Positions 54,723 to 63,506 of a stretch of DNA of 63,716 nt are shown in pieces (the stretch's first letter is position 1; each line of letters starts with the position of its first letter). This DNA comes from Ignavibacteria bacterium (GTDB lineage: Bacteria > Bacteroidota > Ignavibacteria > Tepidaquicellales > Tepidaquicellaceae). The position numbers and the translations under genes are program-made. The notes beneath the pieces were generated by a model, which was given only the letters and a program-made list of their open reading frames with translations, made no database searches and was not told the DNA's origin. Where the stretch lies: NCBI GenBank assembly GCA_019694675.1, contig JAIBBK010000082.1, positions 1 to 63,716 of the forward strand, given 5' to 3'.

Positions 54723-55275
54723 CGAGTTCAATGTTTAGTTTAGTAACGTTGACCTGTTCTGTTCCAAACAATCCGAGCAAGGGAGGTTCGGTCAGTTTGA
54801 TTATTAATCCTCTTATTGCTTCCTCCGGAATCCCGCGAACCGCTGAGATCCTGGGGACCTGTATCAGTGCCGAAGTCGGCGATATATCGGGGTCAAGTCC
54901 GCTTCCGCTTGCAGTAACAAGCTCTGACGGGACGCTTTTCCTTTCAACTCCCGGGTTATACGCAAGGAATGTGTCGATCCTCTGACTGACCAGTTCCAGA
55001 TATTCCGGATTTGTCGGCCCTTTGTTGCTTCCCGCTGAACCGGATGCATCGTAATTCACAGCGGAAGGCCTTCCCCAAAAATATTCCGGTTTTGAAAATG
55101 CCTGTCCAAGCAAAACGGCCCCGGTGTTTGTCCCTGAAGGATCATAGAGCTGAACCTTTCCTCCGGCGGGACCGAGAAATTTTGCCGCTCCCAGAATGGC
55201 AAGTGTGTACAGGCCTGAGAAGACCGCAACAGTTGCGATCGTAAGCCTCATTGATTTGAAGAAGTTCGCTTTCAT
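54706..55275 (-). CDS. kdpC: Potassium-transporting ATPase subunit KdpC
   Basis: A 189-residue subunit with one N-terminal transmembrane helix (IATVAVFSGLYTLAILGAAK). The KdpC motifs FSKPEYFWGRPSAVNYDASGSAGSN and SGLDPDISPTSALIQVPRISAVRG are clear. KdpC stabilises the KdpA-KdpB complex at the periplasmic face. The ATG at 55275 is preferred over TTG 55284; kdpB ends just before it. Confidence 0.96.
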   Translation of the reverse strand: MKANFFKSMRLTIATVAVFSGLYTLAILGAAKFLGPAGGKVQLYDPSGTNTGAVLLGQAFSKPEYFWGRPSAVNYDASGSAGSNKGPTNPEYLELVSQRIDTFLAYNPGVERKSVPSELVTASGSGLDPDISPTSALIQVPRISAVRGIPEEAIRGLIIKLTEPPLLGLFGTEQVNVTKLNIELDGLQK

Positions 55276-55280
55276 TTCAG

Positions 55281-57335
55281 TCAATTGATGAATATTGAAA
55301 TTACCATGTCTATCACTTTTATACCTGCAAACGGCGCAATCATTCCGCCCAGTCCGTAAATGAGCAGATTTCTTCTCAGTAGCGCTGTTGCTCCAATGGG
55401 TTTGTACGCAACTCCTTTCAGCGCAAGCGGAATGAGAAGCGGTATGATCACAGCATTGAAAATAACAGCAGACAGCACTGCGCTTTCAGGACCCGACAGC
55501 GCCATTATGTTCAGCTTTGAGAGCGCGGGAATGGAACTCATGAAAAGCGCGGGCACGATAGCAAAATACTTGGCAACATCATTCGCTATGCTGAATGTTG
55601 TGAGCGTTCCCCTTGTTATCAGAAGTTGCTTTCCTATCTCCACGATCTCGATCAGCTTTGTCGGATCATTGTCCAGATCAACCATGTTGCCGGCTTCCTT
55701 GGCAGCCTGCGTGCCGCTGTTCATGGAAACACCAACATCAGACTGAGCAAGCGCCGGTGCATCGTTTGTGCCGTCTCCCATCATTGCAACCAGCTTACCG
55801 CTTGCCTGCTCTTTCCTGATGTACATCAGTTTGTCTTCGGGTTTTGCCTCGGCTATGAAATCATCAACGCCGGCTTTTTCAGAAATGTACTTCGCAGTTA
55901 GCTTGTTGTCTCCGGTGACCATGACGGTCTTGACACCCATCCTGCGCAGTCTTTCAAACCTTTCTTTGATCCCTGTTTTGATTATGTCCTGGAGCTCGAT
56001 AACTCCTGTCACCTTGTCGTTTACCGAAACGACAAGAGGCGTGCCGCCGTTGCCGGAGATCTTTTCTATCACTGGAATAGTTTCTTCCGGAAACTCATAC
56101 CCGGCGCTTTCGGTCCGGTTTCTGATCGCATCGAATGCACCCTTCCTGATCACCGTTCCGTCTTCAAGCACAACTCCGCTGGTACGGGTCTCTGCCGTGA
56201 ACTTGATAGTTTCCTTGATCGGCCTCGACGGATCAGCGGATATCCTTGAGTGAGCAAGTTCAACTATGCTCCTGCCCTCAGGCGTTTCATCGGGCATTGA
56301 GCTGAGCGCGCAAATGGATATGAACTCTTCCATGTTCATGTTACCGGCCGGATAGAAGTTCGTTGCCTTCCTGTTTCCGATTGTGATTGTCCCCGTCTTG
56401 TCAAGCAAGAGCACGTCAATGTCACCTGCAGTTTCAACCGCTCTGCCCGATTTTGAAATCACATTTGCTCTGAGCGCCCTGTCCATTCCGGCGATGCCGA
56501 TGGCAGAAAGAAGTCCGCCGATGGTAGTGGGTATGAGGCAAACAAACAGTGACACCAGTGCGGCAATGCTGACTTCCGCGCCGGAGTAATCGGAGAATGG
56601 CTTGAGTGTAATGCATACAATCAGAAAGACGATCGTGAATCCGGAGAGAAGAATTGTAAGGGCGATCTCATTCGGAGTCTTCTGCCTTTTGGCGCCTTCT
56701 ACAAGCGCGATCATTCTGTCCAGGAAAGATTCGCCGTGGACTGAAGTGATCATCACTTTGATGCGGTCAGAGAGCACCTTCGTGCCCCCGGTTACACCGC
56801 TCTTGTCGCCGCCGGCCTCCCTTATCACAGGTGCAGATTCACCGGTGATTGCAGATTCGTCAATGCTTGCCATGCCTTCTATTATCTCCCCGTCAGCAGG
56901 AATGATGTCGCCGGCTTCGCAGTAGAATATATCTCCTTTCTCAAGCGATGCGGAAGCAACTGTTTCCCACTCTATCTCAAATCCCGGCCTGTTCTCCCTG
57001 ATTCTTTTTGCCTCCGTCTCTTCCCTGGTTTTTCTGAGAGATTCCGCCTGGGCTTTTCCCCGCGCTTCGGCAACTGCCTCGGCAAAGTTTGCGAACAGAA
57101 GCGTAAGCAACAGGAGTGCGAACACGGCGAAGTTGTATGAAAATGAACCGTGGCCTGATTCAGGGCTGACAAGCGATAAGGCGGAAACCGCAAGCATCAC
57201 GGCTGTTCCCACAGCAACAGTGAACATTACCGGGTTCTTCAGCTGTACCGCCGGGTTAAGTTTTACAAACGCCTGTATGAAACTCTCTTTCATGAGTTTC
57301 CTGTCAAGCAATTTTAATTCTTTTCTTCTCTTCAT
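55281..57335 (-). CDS. kdpB: Potassium-transporting ATPase ATP-binding subunit KdpB
   Basis: A 684-residue P-type ATPase subunit. The phosphorylation motif [14 protein letters not shown], the TGES loop ([15 protein letters not shown]), [16 protein letters not shown] and the KdpB N-terminal stretch [14 protein letters not shown] are present. It phosphorylates an Asp and energises potassium transport by KdpA. The gene starts one base after kdpA ends in this operon. Confidence 0.97.
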   Translation of the reverse strand: MKRRKELKLLDRKLMKESFIQAFVKLNPAVQLKNPVMFTVAVGTAVMLAVSALSLVSPESGHGSFSYNFAVFALLLLTLLFANFAEAVAEARGKAQAESLRKTREETEAKRIRENRPGFEIEWETVASASLEKGDIFYCEAGDIIPADGEIIEGMASIDESAITGESAPVIREAGGDKSGVTGGTKVLSDRIKVMITSVHGESFLDRMIALVEGAKRQKTPNEIALTILLSGFTIVFLIVCITLKPFSDYSGAEVSIAALVSLFVCLIPTTIGGLLSAIGIAGMDRALRANVISKSGRAVETAGDIDVLLLDKTGTITIGNRKATNFYPAGNMNMEEFISICALSSMPDETPEGRSIVELAHSRISADPSRPIKETIKFTAETRTSGVVLEDGTVIRKGAFDAIRNRTESAGYEFPEETIPVIEKISGNGGTPLVVSVNDKVTGVIELQDIIKTGIKERFERLRRMGVKTVMVTGDNKLTAKYISEKAGVDDFIAEAKPEDKLMYIRKEQASGKLVAMMGDGTNDAPALAQSDVGVSMNSGTQAAKEAGNMVDLDNDPTKLIEIVEIGKQLLITRGTLTTFSIANDVAKYFAIVPALFMSSIPALSKLNIMALSGPESAVLSAVIFNAVIIPLLIPLALKGVAYKPIGATALLRRNLLIYGLGGMIAPFAGIKVIDMVISIFIN

Positions 57336-57336
57336 T

Positions 57337-59046
57337 TCAGTTTATACTTAAAAATTCTGCAACCGGCCCGAGTGCAAGAGCCGGGAAGAACGACAAAGCA
57401 GCGATTATAACGATAACCGCAAAGGTCATGATGCCAAATGTGATATTCTCTGTCTTGAGTGATCCCGAGCTTTCGGGAATCCTCTGCTTCATTCCGAGCA
57501 AGCCTGCAATTGCAACCGGACCGATTATGGGTATGAACCTGCCGAGAAGCAGAACTATGCCTGTGGAATAGTTCCAGAAGAAGTTGTTGTCTGCAAGACC
57601 TTCAAATCCGCTTCCGTTGTTTGCCGCCGCGGAAGTGAATTCATAGAGCATTTCGCTGAAGCCGTGAAACCCTGGATTGTTCAGCCATGAAGAGGGCTTC
57701 ACTTTCCACGCTGCTTCCGGAAAGTTCACGAATATGTAAGATGCGACTGCGGTGCCTCCGAGAATCAGCAACGGGTGCAGAAGGGCAACGATTGTGGCTA
57801 TCTTCATTTCCCTAATCCCGATCTTCTTTCCGAGAAACTCCGGCGTTCTTCCGATCATCAGTCCGCTTACAAATACGGCAATAAGCAGGAAGATGAAGTA
57901 GTTCAGCATGCCCACACCTACGCCCCCGTAGAATGCATTCGTCATCATCCCCAGCATCTGCATTGCACCTGAAAGCGGCATGAAGGAGTCGTGCATTGAG
58001 TTAACGGAACCTGTGGAGATGATAGTCGTAACTATGCTCCAGTATGCCGATGTTGCCGGCCCGAATCTGACCTCCTTCCCTTCCATGTTTCCGAGAGGTT
58101 GTGCAATGCCAAGCTCATTGAGTTTCGGATTGCCGTTCACTTCAGATATCACGGTCGGAATGAACAGCAGAAGAAATCCGACTGTCATTACACCAAAGAC
58201 AACATACCCGAGTTTCTTTCTTCTCAGATAATAGCCTGAAGCAAAGACACAGCCAACGGGAATCAAAACCTGTGAGAAAAGGAGTATTGCATTTGTAAGG
58301 GGATCAGGATTCTCGAGAGGATGAGATGCATTGGCGCCGAAGAATCCGCCGCCGTTAGTGCCTAAGTGCTTGATCGCCATGAATGCCGCTACGGGTCCCT
58401 GTGATATGACCTGCTCATTCCCTTCAACAGTTGTAATGCCGAATTTGCCGTCGAATGTCATTGGCACTCCTCTGATCAAGAGCAAACCTGCAACAGCAAT
58501 ACAAAGCGGCAGAAGGATCCTTGTAAGTGACTTCACGAAGAGGTCATAGAAATTTCCAAGCGAATTGCCTCCGTCCTCCCTCAGTCCTCTCAGCAATCCG
58601 GCAAATGCAGCTATACCCGTTGCCGCTGAGACAAACTGGAGGAACATAAGAACGAAGATCTGAGAGAAATATGTGGCCCCTGTTTCGCCCGAGTAGTGCT
58701 GGAGATTGCAGTTAACAAGAAAACTAATTGCCGTATTGAATGCCAGGTCGGGTGTCATTGAGGGGTTGCCGTCCGGATTCAGCGGAAGGCTTCCCTGGAT
58801 CATCAGAATCACAAAGGCGTAAACAAACCACACGAAGTTGATCGTCATAAGCGCCTTAAGAAACTGTTTCCAGTTCATTTGCTTACCGGGGTCAATGCCG
58901 GAGATCCTGAACAGAAAATTCTCAAGCGGAGCCAGGAATCCCAGAATATCTTTTTTTCCTTCAAAGACATTTGAAATGTGCTTTCCGAAAAGCAGTCCGG
59001 CAAGTACGGTGACTGCGAAGATCAATATTACTTCAAACATTTGCAT
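57337..59046 (-). CDS. kdpA: Potassium-transporting ATPase subunit KdpA
   Basis: A 569-residue channel-like membrane subunit with about ten transmembrane segments. The potassium-selectivity region includes [21 protein letters not shown], and [25 protein letters not shown] and [12 protein letters not shown] are KdpA signatures. It forms the ion channel of the KdpFABC pump. It starts 10 bases after the small kdpF gene. Confidence 0.97.
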   Translation of the reverse strand: MQMFEVILIFAVTVLAGLLFGKHISNVFEGKKDILGFLAPLENFLFRISGIDPGKQMNWKQFLKALMTINFVWFVYAFVILMIQGSLPLNPDGNPSMTPDLAFNTAISFLVNCNLQHYSGETGATYFSQIFVLMFLQFVSAATGIAAFAGLLRGLREDGGNSLGNFYDLFVKSLTRILLPLCIAVAGLLLIRGVPMTFDGKFGITTVEGNEQVISQGPVAAFMAIKHLGTNGGGFFGANASHPLENPDPLTNAILLFSQVLIPVGCVFASGYYLRRKKLGYVVFGVMTVGFLLLFIPTVISEVNGNPKLNELGIAQPLGNMEGKEVRFGPATSAYWSIVTTIISTGSVNSMHDSFMPLSGAMQMLGMMTNAFYGGVGVGMLNYFIFLLIAVFVSGLMIGRTPEFLGKKIGIREMKIATIVALLHPLLILGGTAVASYIFVNFPEAAWKVKPSSWLNNPGFHGFSEMLYEFTSAAANNGSGFEGLADNNFFWNYSTGIVLLLGRFIPIIGPVAIAGLLGMKQRIPESSGSLKTENITFGIMTFAVIVIIAALSFFPALALGPVAEFLSIN

Positions 59047-59056
59047 AATGATTAAT

Positions 59057-59137
59057 TCAGAATTTCTCCGGTTTGATCAGTGCGTAGCACAGGTAAATAA
59101 AGACCGGAATGCTTACGATGAATAATACGGTGTACAT
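59057..59137 (-). CDS. kdpF: KdpF, 26-residue membrane subunit of the Kdp pump
   Basis: A 26-residue peptide (MYTVLFIVSIPVFIYLCYAL, then IKPEKF) with one transmembrane helix and the C-terminal KPEKF ending typical of KdpF. It stabilises the KdpABC complex. A GGAGGAG ribosome-binding site lies 7 bases before the ATG; the site is inside the end of the small ORF just upstream. The gene is too short for routine gene calls but its position before kdpA and its sequence are diagnostic. Confidence 0.88.
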   Translation of the reverse strand: MYTVLFIVSIPVFIYLCYALIKPEKF

Positions 59138-59138
59138 G

Positions 59139-59222
59139 TCAGAGCTCCTCCATTGCGTTGATCATACCGAAACAGATCACAAAGAGGACAGCCGATGTTA
59201 CGATCAGTATTGCGAGTTCCAT
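59139..59222 (-). CDS. Tiny membrane peptide (27 aa) upstream of kdpF
   Basis: A 27-residue frame (MELAILIVTSAVLFVICFGM, then INAMEEL) with a single hydrophobic helix. Its last codons (ATGGAGGAGCTC) contain the ribosome-binding site of kdpF, and its stop codon TGA is one base from the kdpF ATG, so translation would be coupled. It follows the sigma-54 promoter by about 21 leader bases. It may be a second KdpF-like subunit or a regulator of kdpF translation; no family is recognised and it may also be non-coding, so confidence is moderate. Confidence 0.55.
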   Translation of the reverse strand: MELAILIVTSAVLFVICFGMINAMEEL

Positions 59223-59253
59223 GATTAATTGTGTTCGTTTATGGTATATGAAG

Positions 59254-59269
59254 TGCAATTGCCGTGCCA
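59254..59269 (-). promoter_or_regulatory. Sigma-54 promoter of the kdp operon
   Basis: On the minus strand TGGCACGGCAATTGCA matches the sigma-54 consensus TGGCAC-N5-TTGCA without a mismatch; GG and GC lie at the correct 10-base offset. Transcription would start near 59243, about 21 bases before the 27-residue ORF. The neighbouring regulator gene (59427-60773) encodes a sigma-54 activator, which fits. Confidence 0.85.
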
Positions 59270-59329
59270 GAGGGAAATGCAGCTGATTCAGCGTGAAATG
59301 CCGATCCTTTGGGGGTTGTGGATGTAAGA

Positions 59330-59366
59330 TTTCCGGATTCGGGAATTCGTTTCCAGAATCCGGAAA
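59330..59366. promoter_or_regulatory. Tandem dyads, probable binding sites of the NtrC-type regulator
   Basis: Two TTCC-N7-GGAA dyads (59331-59345 and 59351-59365), centred 20 bases apart, sit about 95 and 115 bases upstream of the predicted sigma-54 transcription start. The outer arms also form a perfect 11-bp inverted repeat (TTTCCGGATTC / GAATCCGGAAA). Position and spacing are typical of enhancer sites for sigma-54 activators. Confidence 0.6.
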
Positions 59367-59426
59367 ACTGACGGACGTTAGGAATAGAAGTGATCTACAG
59401 CCGATAAGGAAGTGCCGGGGCTGTTG

Positions 59427-60773
59427 TCAGAGGTTGTATTCTTTGAGCTTGCTGTATAAAGTGGAGAGGCCAATGCCAAGTATCTCTGCGGCACGCGGCT
59501 TGTTTCCTTCTGCAGAGCGGATCACCCTGAGAATGTGTTCCTTTTCGGCTTCGGCAAGCGACACAAGTTCACTGCTCTTTCCGCTCAGCGACTGCAGTGT
59601 AAAATCAAGCGGAAGGCTTGCAGGAGTCAGTTCCCGTTCGTCTTCCATTATGCAGGCACGCTCAATGATGTTCCGGAGTTCGCGGACGTTTCCTTTCCAG
59701 TTGTGAGATTCAAGAAGACTTTTGAATTCTTCATTCATGCCGGCGATTTCCTTTCCGAGCTTTGAGGAGAATTGCGAGACAAAGAAAGACGCCAGCGGAA
59801 TAATATCTTCCCTTCTTGAGTTGAGATCCGGAAGATCTATCCTGAATGAGTTCAGCCTGTAATACAGGTCGCTTCTGAACCGCCCTGAACCGGACTCAAG
59901 TTCGAGGTCCTTGTTGGTTGCAGCTATCAGCCTGAATTCAGCCCGCCTGGGAGAAGTCTCGCCTATGCGGAAGTAGTCGCCAGTTTCAAGCACTCTGAGA
60001 AATTTCGATTGAAGGTCAGGTGGTATCTCGCCGATCTCGTCAAGGAAGAGCGTGCCGCCGGAAGCTTCTTCGATCAGGCCCTTCTTGTCCCTTACCGCCC
60101 CGGTGAATGAGCCGGCCTTGTATCCGAAGAGTTCACTCTCAAGAAGTTCTCTCGTGAAACTGCCGCAGTTAAGTGCAAGGAAAGACTTGTCTGCGCGCAG
60201 GCTTGCGGAATGTATTGCTCTCGCGAATACCTCCTTGCCGGTTCCGGTCGCACCTGTTATGAGAACACTTGCATCAGTCGGAGCAACTCTCGCGGCAAGA
60301 TCAACCGTATCCCGGATCGCTTTTGAATTTCCGATTATGAGGTCGAATGTAATTCCGCCGTGAAGCTTGCTGTTCAGAGAGAGTACCTTCCTGCTCAGTT
60401 CAGACTTCACGCATGCGTTTGTCACAGTCTGAACTATCCTGTCATTATCTTCACCTTTAAGGAGGTAATCGAATGCACCGTACTTCAGGGCGTTCACGCC
60501 GTCATGGATCTTTCCGAATGCCGTAAGAAGAACGATCTCAGTTGAACTGCTGATCTTCCTGAGTTTCTTCACAAGGTCAACACCGTATGCATCGGGCAGC
60601 TTGACATCGCAGAGGATGCAGTCAAAGTCATTCTCTTTAAGCAGTTCAAGGCCCCTGGTTGCGTCAGGGGCCTGAATGCATTCAAAACCTTCAACCGAAA
60701 GCAATCTGTCGAGCATTTGCCTCAGTTCCTTCTCATCATCAATGATGAGCACTCTGTAACCGTTATCTCCCAC
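59427..60773 (-). CDS. NtrC-family sigma-54-dependent response regulator of the kdp locus
   Basis: A 448-residue activator with three parts. The receiver domain (about 1-120) has the phosphorylatable Asp56 in CILCDVKLPD. The AAA+ domain (about 145-370) has Walker A GATGTGKE, the sigma-54 loop GSFTGA (GAFTGA type, Ser in the second position), and Walker B GGTLFLDEIGE. A Fis-type HTH (RAAEILGIGLSTLYSKLKEYN) is at the C-terminus. It starts with GTG. It takes the place that OmpR-type KdpE holds in other kdp loci and should act on the sigma-54 promoter just downstream of its own stop codon. Confidence 0.93.
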   Translation of the reverse strand: MGDNGYRVLIIDDEKELRQMLDRLLSVEGFECIQAPDATRGLELLKENDFDCILCDVKLPDAYGVDLVKKLRKISSSTEIVLLTAFGKIHDGVNALKYGAFDYLLKGEDNDRIVQTVTNACVKSELSRKVLSLNSKLHGGITFDLIIGNSKAIRDTVDLAARVAPTDASVLITGATGTGKEVFARAIHSASLRADKSFLALNCGSFTRELLESELFGYKAGSFTGAVRDKKGLIEEASGGTLFLDEIGEIPPDLQSKFLRVLETGDYFRIGETSPRRAEFRLIAATNKDLELESGSGRFRSDLYYRLNSFRIDLPDLNSRREDIIPLASFFVSQFSSKLGKEIAGMNEEFKSLLESHNWKGNVRELRNIIERACIMEDERELTPASLPLDFTLQSLSGKSSELVSLAEAEKEHILRVIRSAEGNKPRAAEILGIGLSTLYSKLKEYNL

Positions 60774-60899
60774 TTATGTTCTTATATGATCCTTGCACAA
60801 ATCCTGAAACTCCGGAAGATGCGTGAAAACGCACGTTGCATGTTTCGCGAAATCACGAGTGATCTGATCACAGCTATGCACAAATCAGATCTTCAGCAC

Positions 60900-63332
60900 T
60901 TATGGCGTAATTGCAGAAATGAATGCGTCAGCATTGTTGCCGGTGATGGAAGCATCGGTCCCGTCAACGAAGTCATCGCCGTTGACATCGGTCACGACAT
61001 ATCCGGCGAGAAACGCCGCCGCATCATTGTCAATCAACTGAGTATCTGTACCATCCACTATATCGTCCTGATTCACGTCGCCGCCGTACATGGCAAACCT
61101 CAGCGGAGAAGAATCAACCTGCACCTGATTCGATCCGTAAGCGGAATCTGCGCTCAATGTGAAATCATATCTCAGATTGCCGTTAAGGAAATCAAACGTA
61201 ACGGGATTTGCGCTCCATATCTGTATAGAGTTTCTGTGCCTTATCTGCAAATAGTATGATGATCCCAGCGAAGCTGAATCGAATGTGTACCTGAACGTGT
61301 AATTGTCATCCGGAGTCTCTCCTTTCACACCCACTTCATACTGATAGGGCGAAACATCATTCCTCAGGTAAACATCAACCGTGTCAACAACGCATGAATC
61401 ATCAGGCCTGTAAAAACCTTCCATAAAGACACGAAGGCAAAGGTTGGAGTTCAAAGTTGCGGCATTGTTGAACTGCACTCCCCATGAATAGAGCAATCCC
61501 GTTCCGGCGCCGGTCTGATCGTTAACGATCAGTTTCCAGTAACCCGCCGTTCTCTTGCCCTGAAACACAGAGTTGAGGTTTGACGCCGGCCTAATTTGCG
61601 GGGCAAGCCCTGTGTATCTTCCGCTGTTGGCAATGACCGAATCCGACTGATCGTTGAAGATAGTTAATACATTATCTGACTTTGCCGTAAGCACATTATT
61701 GTCAAATACTTTTACCGTATGGCCAGAAGGGCTTTGCAGTGAGATCTCAACTTCTTCCTCCGCGGAGTGATTCAAAGCCACGTACAAATTTAGGTCGCTT
61801 ATGGTTGTATCGAGGCACACTTCGAATGAATCAACGATCATGCCTGATGTTCCAGTTTGCGGAGCTCTCTTGAATGCAGTCGTCATCATGAAGCCGTCGT
61901 CATAGTCCAGGGCGTCCGCGCGGTTAAGAGGCGAAACAGGCGAATCCTCAAATGCGGAACTCCCGCTGAATCCGGCATCGGAGACGAATGTCACGGTGTT
62001 GCCGTTGTCTGAGTTTGAGATCGCATATCCGTCAAGGTTATAACAGACATTCACGAGCGCGGGGAACGGCTGATTTGACTGCTCGACAGATTCGAACAGA
62101 AATCTGTTGATCTGATATTCGGTCTTGACGTAGTTCGCGATCCTCATTTCGTCAAGAAGCCCCTGAAAGAACTGACCTGTCCCGTTTGAGCCAAAGTAAA
62201 GATCGTCCGGGCCGTTTGGGATTCCGCCTGCGCTTACAACTCCGGACGATACTTTGTTTCCGTTGAGATAGAAGAAGTAGTTTCCGTTGTTTGAATTGTA
62301 AGTGAATGCGACATGCGACCACCTGTTGGTCTGCACGGAGATCGTTGTTGTCAGATTCACATTGTTCACGACTGCCGACAGAACTCCCGAGTTGAGCCTA
62401 AGTGCATAGTTCGATGCACCTCCGGCAGGGCCTTTATGAAATATTGTCCTAGTCCCGGCGGTTGAAGTCGGATACACCCACGCTTCAAGCGTAACCGCCA
62501 CAGTGGGACTGAGGTCGGGGCCGTCCGGAGCATAAAAATAATCGTTTACGCCGTCTAGCTTAACACAGTCATTGAGGGCAATTGTCGAACTCGGCCTGTC
62601 TGCCTGGCCGTAAGCGATTGCTCCCACATTGTTGCCGTCGTTGCCGTTGCCTGACCAGTCTTTGGTTGTGAAGTATGTCGAGCTCGCATCCTTTGCCTGA
62701 AATGTGTAGGACAGGACCAGACTGCTGTAGATACCCGTTGATGATCCAAGCGTTGTCCTCATGAACTTCTGCACCTCTGCCTGCGTAAGGGATTTCTTCC
62801 AGATTCTCAGCTCATCTATAAGCCCTTTGAAATAACTCCCTGACACACTTCTGCCGACCCTCAGCGAATCAGTGTTGGGAAGAGGGCTTGCAGCACCAAC
62901 TATCGCGGAAGCATCCAGATTGCCGTTCACATAAATTGCGAACTGATTGGCCGAAGCATCATAGACGGCGGAGATATGGGTCCATTGGCTTTGGGAGAGG
63001 ACAGTTGTTCCGACGAGCCTGGTGATGCCGTTAGTCCTTATTCCGACCCGCCCGTTGTTCAGAAATACAGTGTATCCTGTATTCAGAGCCGGTGTGGTTT
63101 TCTCAACCAGCGCCTGTATCTGCGGTTCTGTTACGTCATAAGGAATTATCCACATCTCTGTGGAAAAACTTGAAGTGATGTTGAGAGTGTTTGAATTAGG
63201 TGCAGTTATGTATGAACCGGCCTGAGCGTTGAAGTATGCAGCCTGGTTCCAGAACATAAACGCATTCGCGTTTCCGAATGACAGCAGAAATAGCAAGACG
63301 CATGCAAGAATTGAATGTTTCAGATTCTTCAT
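60900..63332 (-). CDS. Secreted multidomain protein: two LamG domains, P domain, dockerin-like EF hands
   Basis: An 810-residue exported protein (signal peptide about residues 1-24). Two LamG/concanavalin-like domains occur (about 30-210, with FKGLIDELRIWKKSLTQAEV, and about 245-430, with FQGLLDEMRIANYVKTEYQI). A proprotein convertase P-like domain follows (about 480-630, LNLYVALNHSAEEEVEISLQ and GYWKLIVNDQTGAGTGLLYSWGVQF). The C-terminus (GDVNQDDIVDGTDTQLID and TDVNGDDFVDGTDASITG) is a pair of dockerin-type calcium-binding loops. The C-terminal T9SS domain seen in the other cargo proteins is absent. It probably binds carbohydrate or protein at the cell surface. Confidence 0.85.
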   Translation of the reverse strand: MKNLKHSILACVLLFLLSFGNANAFMFWNQAAYFNAQAGSYITAPNSNTLNITSSFSTEMWIIPYDVTEPQIQALVEKTTPALNTGYTVFLNNGRVGIRTNGITRLVGTTVLSQSQWTHISAVYDASANQFAIYVNGNLDASAIVGAASPLPNTDSLRVGRSVSGSYFKGLIDELRIWKKSLTQAEVQKFMRTTLGSSTGIYSSLVLSYTFQAKDASSTYFTTKDWSGNGNDGNNVGAIAYGQADRPSSTIALNDCVKLDGVNDYFYAPDGPDLSPTVAVTLEAWVYPTSTAGTRTIFHKGPAGGASNYALRLNSGVLSAVVNNVNLTTTISVQTNRWSHVAFTYNSNNGNYFFYLNGNKVSSGVVSAGGIPNGPDDLYFGSNGTGQFFQGLLDEMRIANYVKTEYQINRFLFESVEQSNQPFPALVNVCYNLDGYAISNSDNGNTVTFVSDAGFSGSSAFEDSPVSPLNRADALDYDDGFMMTTAFKRAPQTGTSGMIVDSFEVCLDTTISDLNLYVALNHSAEEEVEISLQSPSGHTVKVFDNNVLTAKSDNVLTIFNDQSDSVIANSGRYTGLAPQIRPASNLNSVFQGKRTAGYWKLIVNDQTGAGTGLLYSWGVQFNNAATLNSNLCLRVFMEGFYRPDDSCVVDTVDVYLRNDVSPYQYEVGVKGETPDDNYTFRYTFDSASLGSSYYLQIRHRNSIQIWSANPVTFDFLNGNLRYDFTLSADSAYGSNQVQVDSSPLRFAMYGGDVNQDDIVDGTDTQLIDNDAAAFLAGYVVTDVNGDDFVDGTDASITGNNADAFISAITP

Positions 63333-63439
63333 TGTGAGGATTTGTTATTTGACTGATTTATTGATTCGCTGTTTGTTCCCCTGTTGCCTTCTGTCGGGAT
63401 CATTAGTCTTAACATTTTTGTGAAGTTAGTCTTTTTCGG

Positions 63440-63485
63440 TTTTTAAAAAAATTAAATACAGGCGGAAGTAAGTCTCCGCCTGTAT
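63440..63485 (-). terminator. Terminator of the partial T9SS cargo gene
   Basis: On the minus strand a perfect 11-bp stem (ATACAGGCGGA / TCCGCCTGTAT), 8-nt loop, is followed by TTAATTTTTTT. It lies 21 bases after the stop of the gene that runs off the window at 63716. Confidence 0.88.
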
Positions 63486-63506
63486 TCTTTCTTCTTCCGG
63501 CCTTCT

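Noticed and set aside
59330..59366. The 11-bp inverted repeat as terminator of the NtrC-type gene
   Set aside because: The minus-strand sequence after the stem is ATCTTACATC without a T-run; twin dyads upstream of a sigma-54 promoter fit better.
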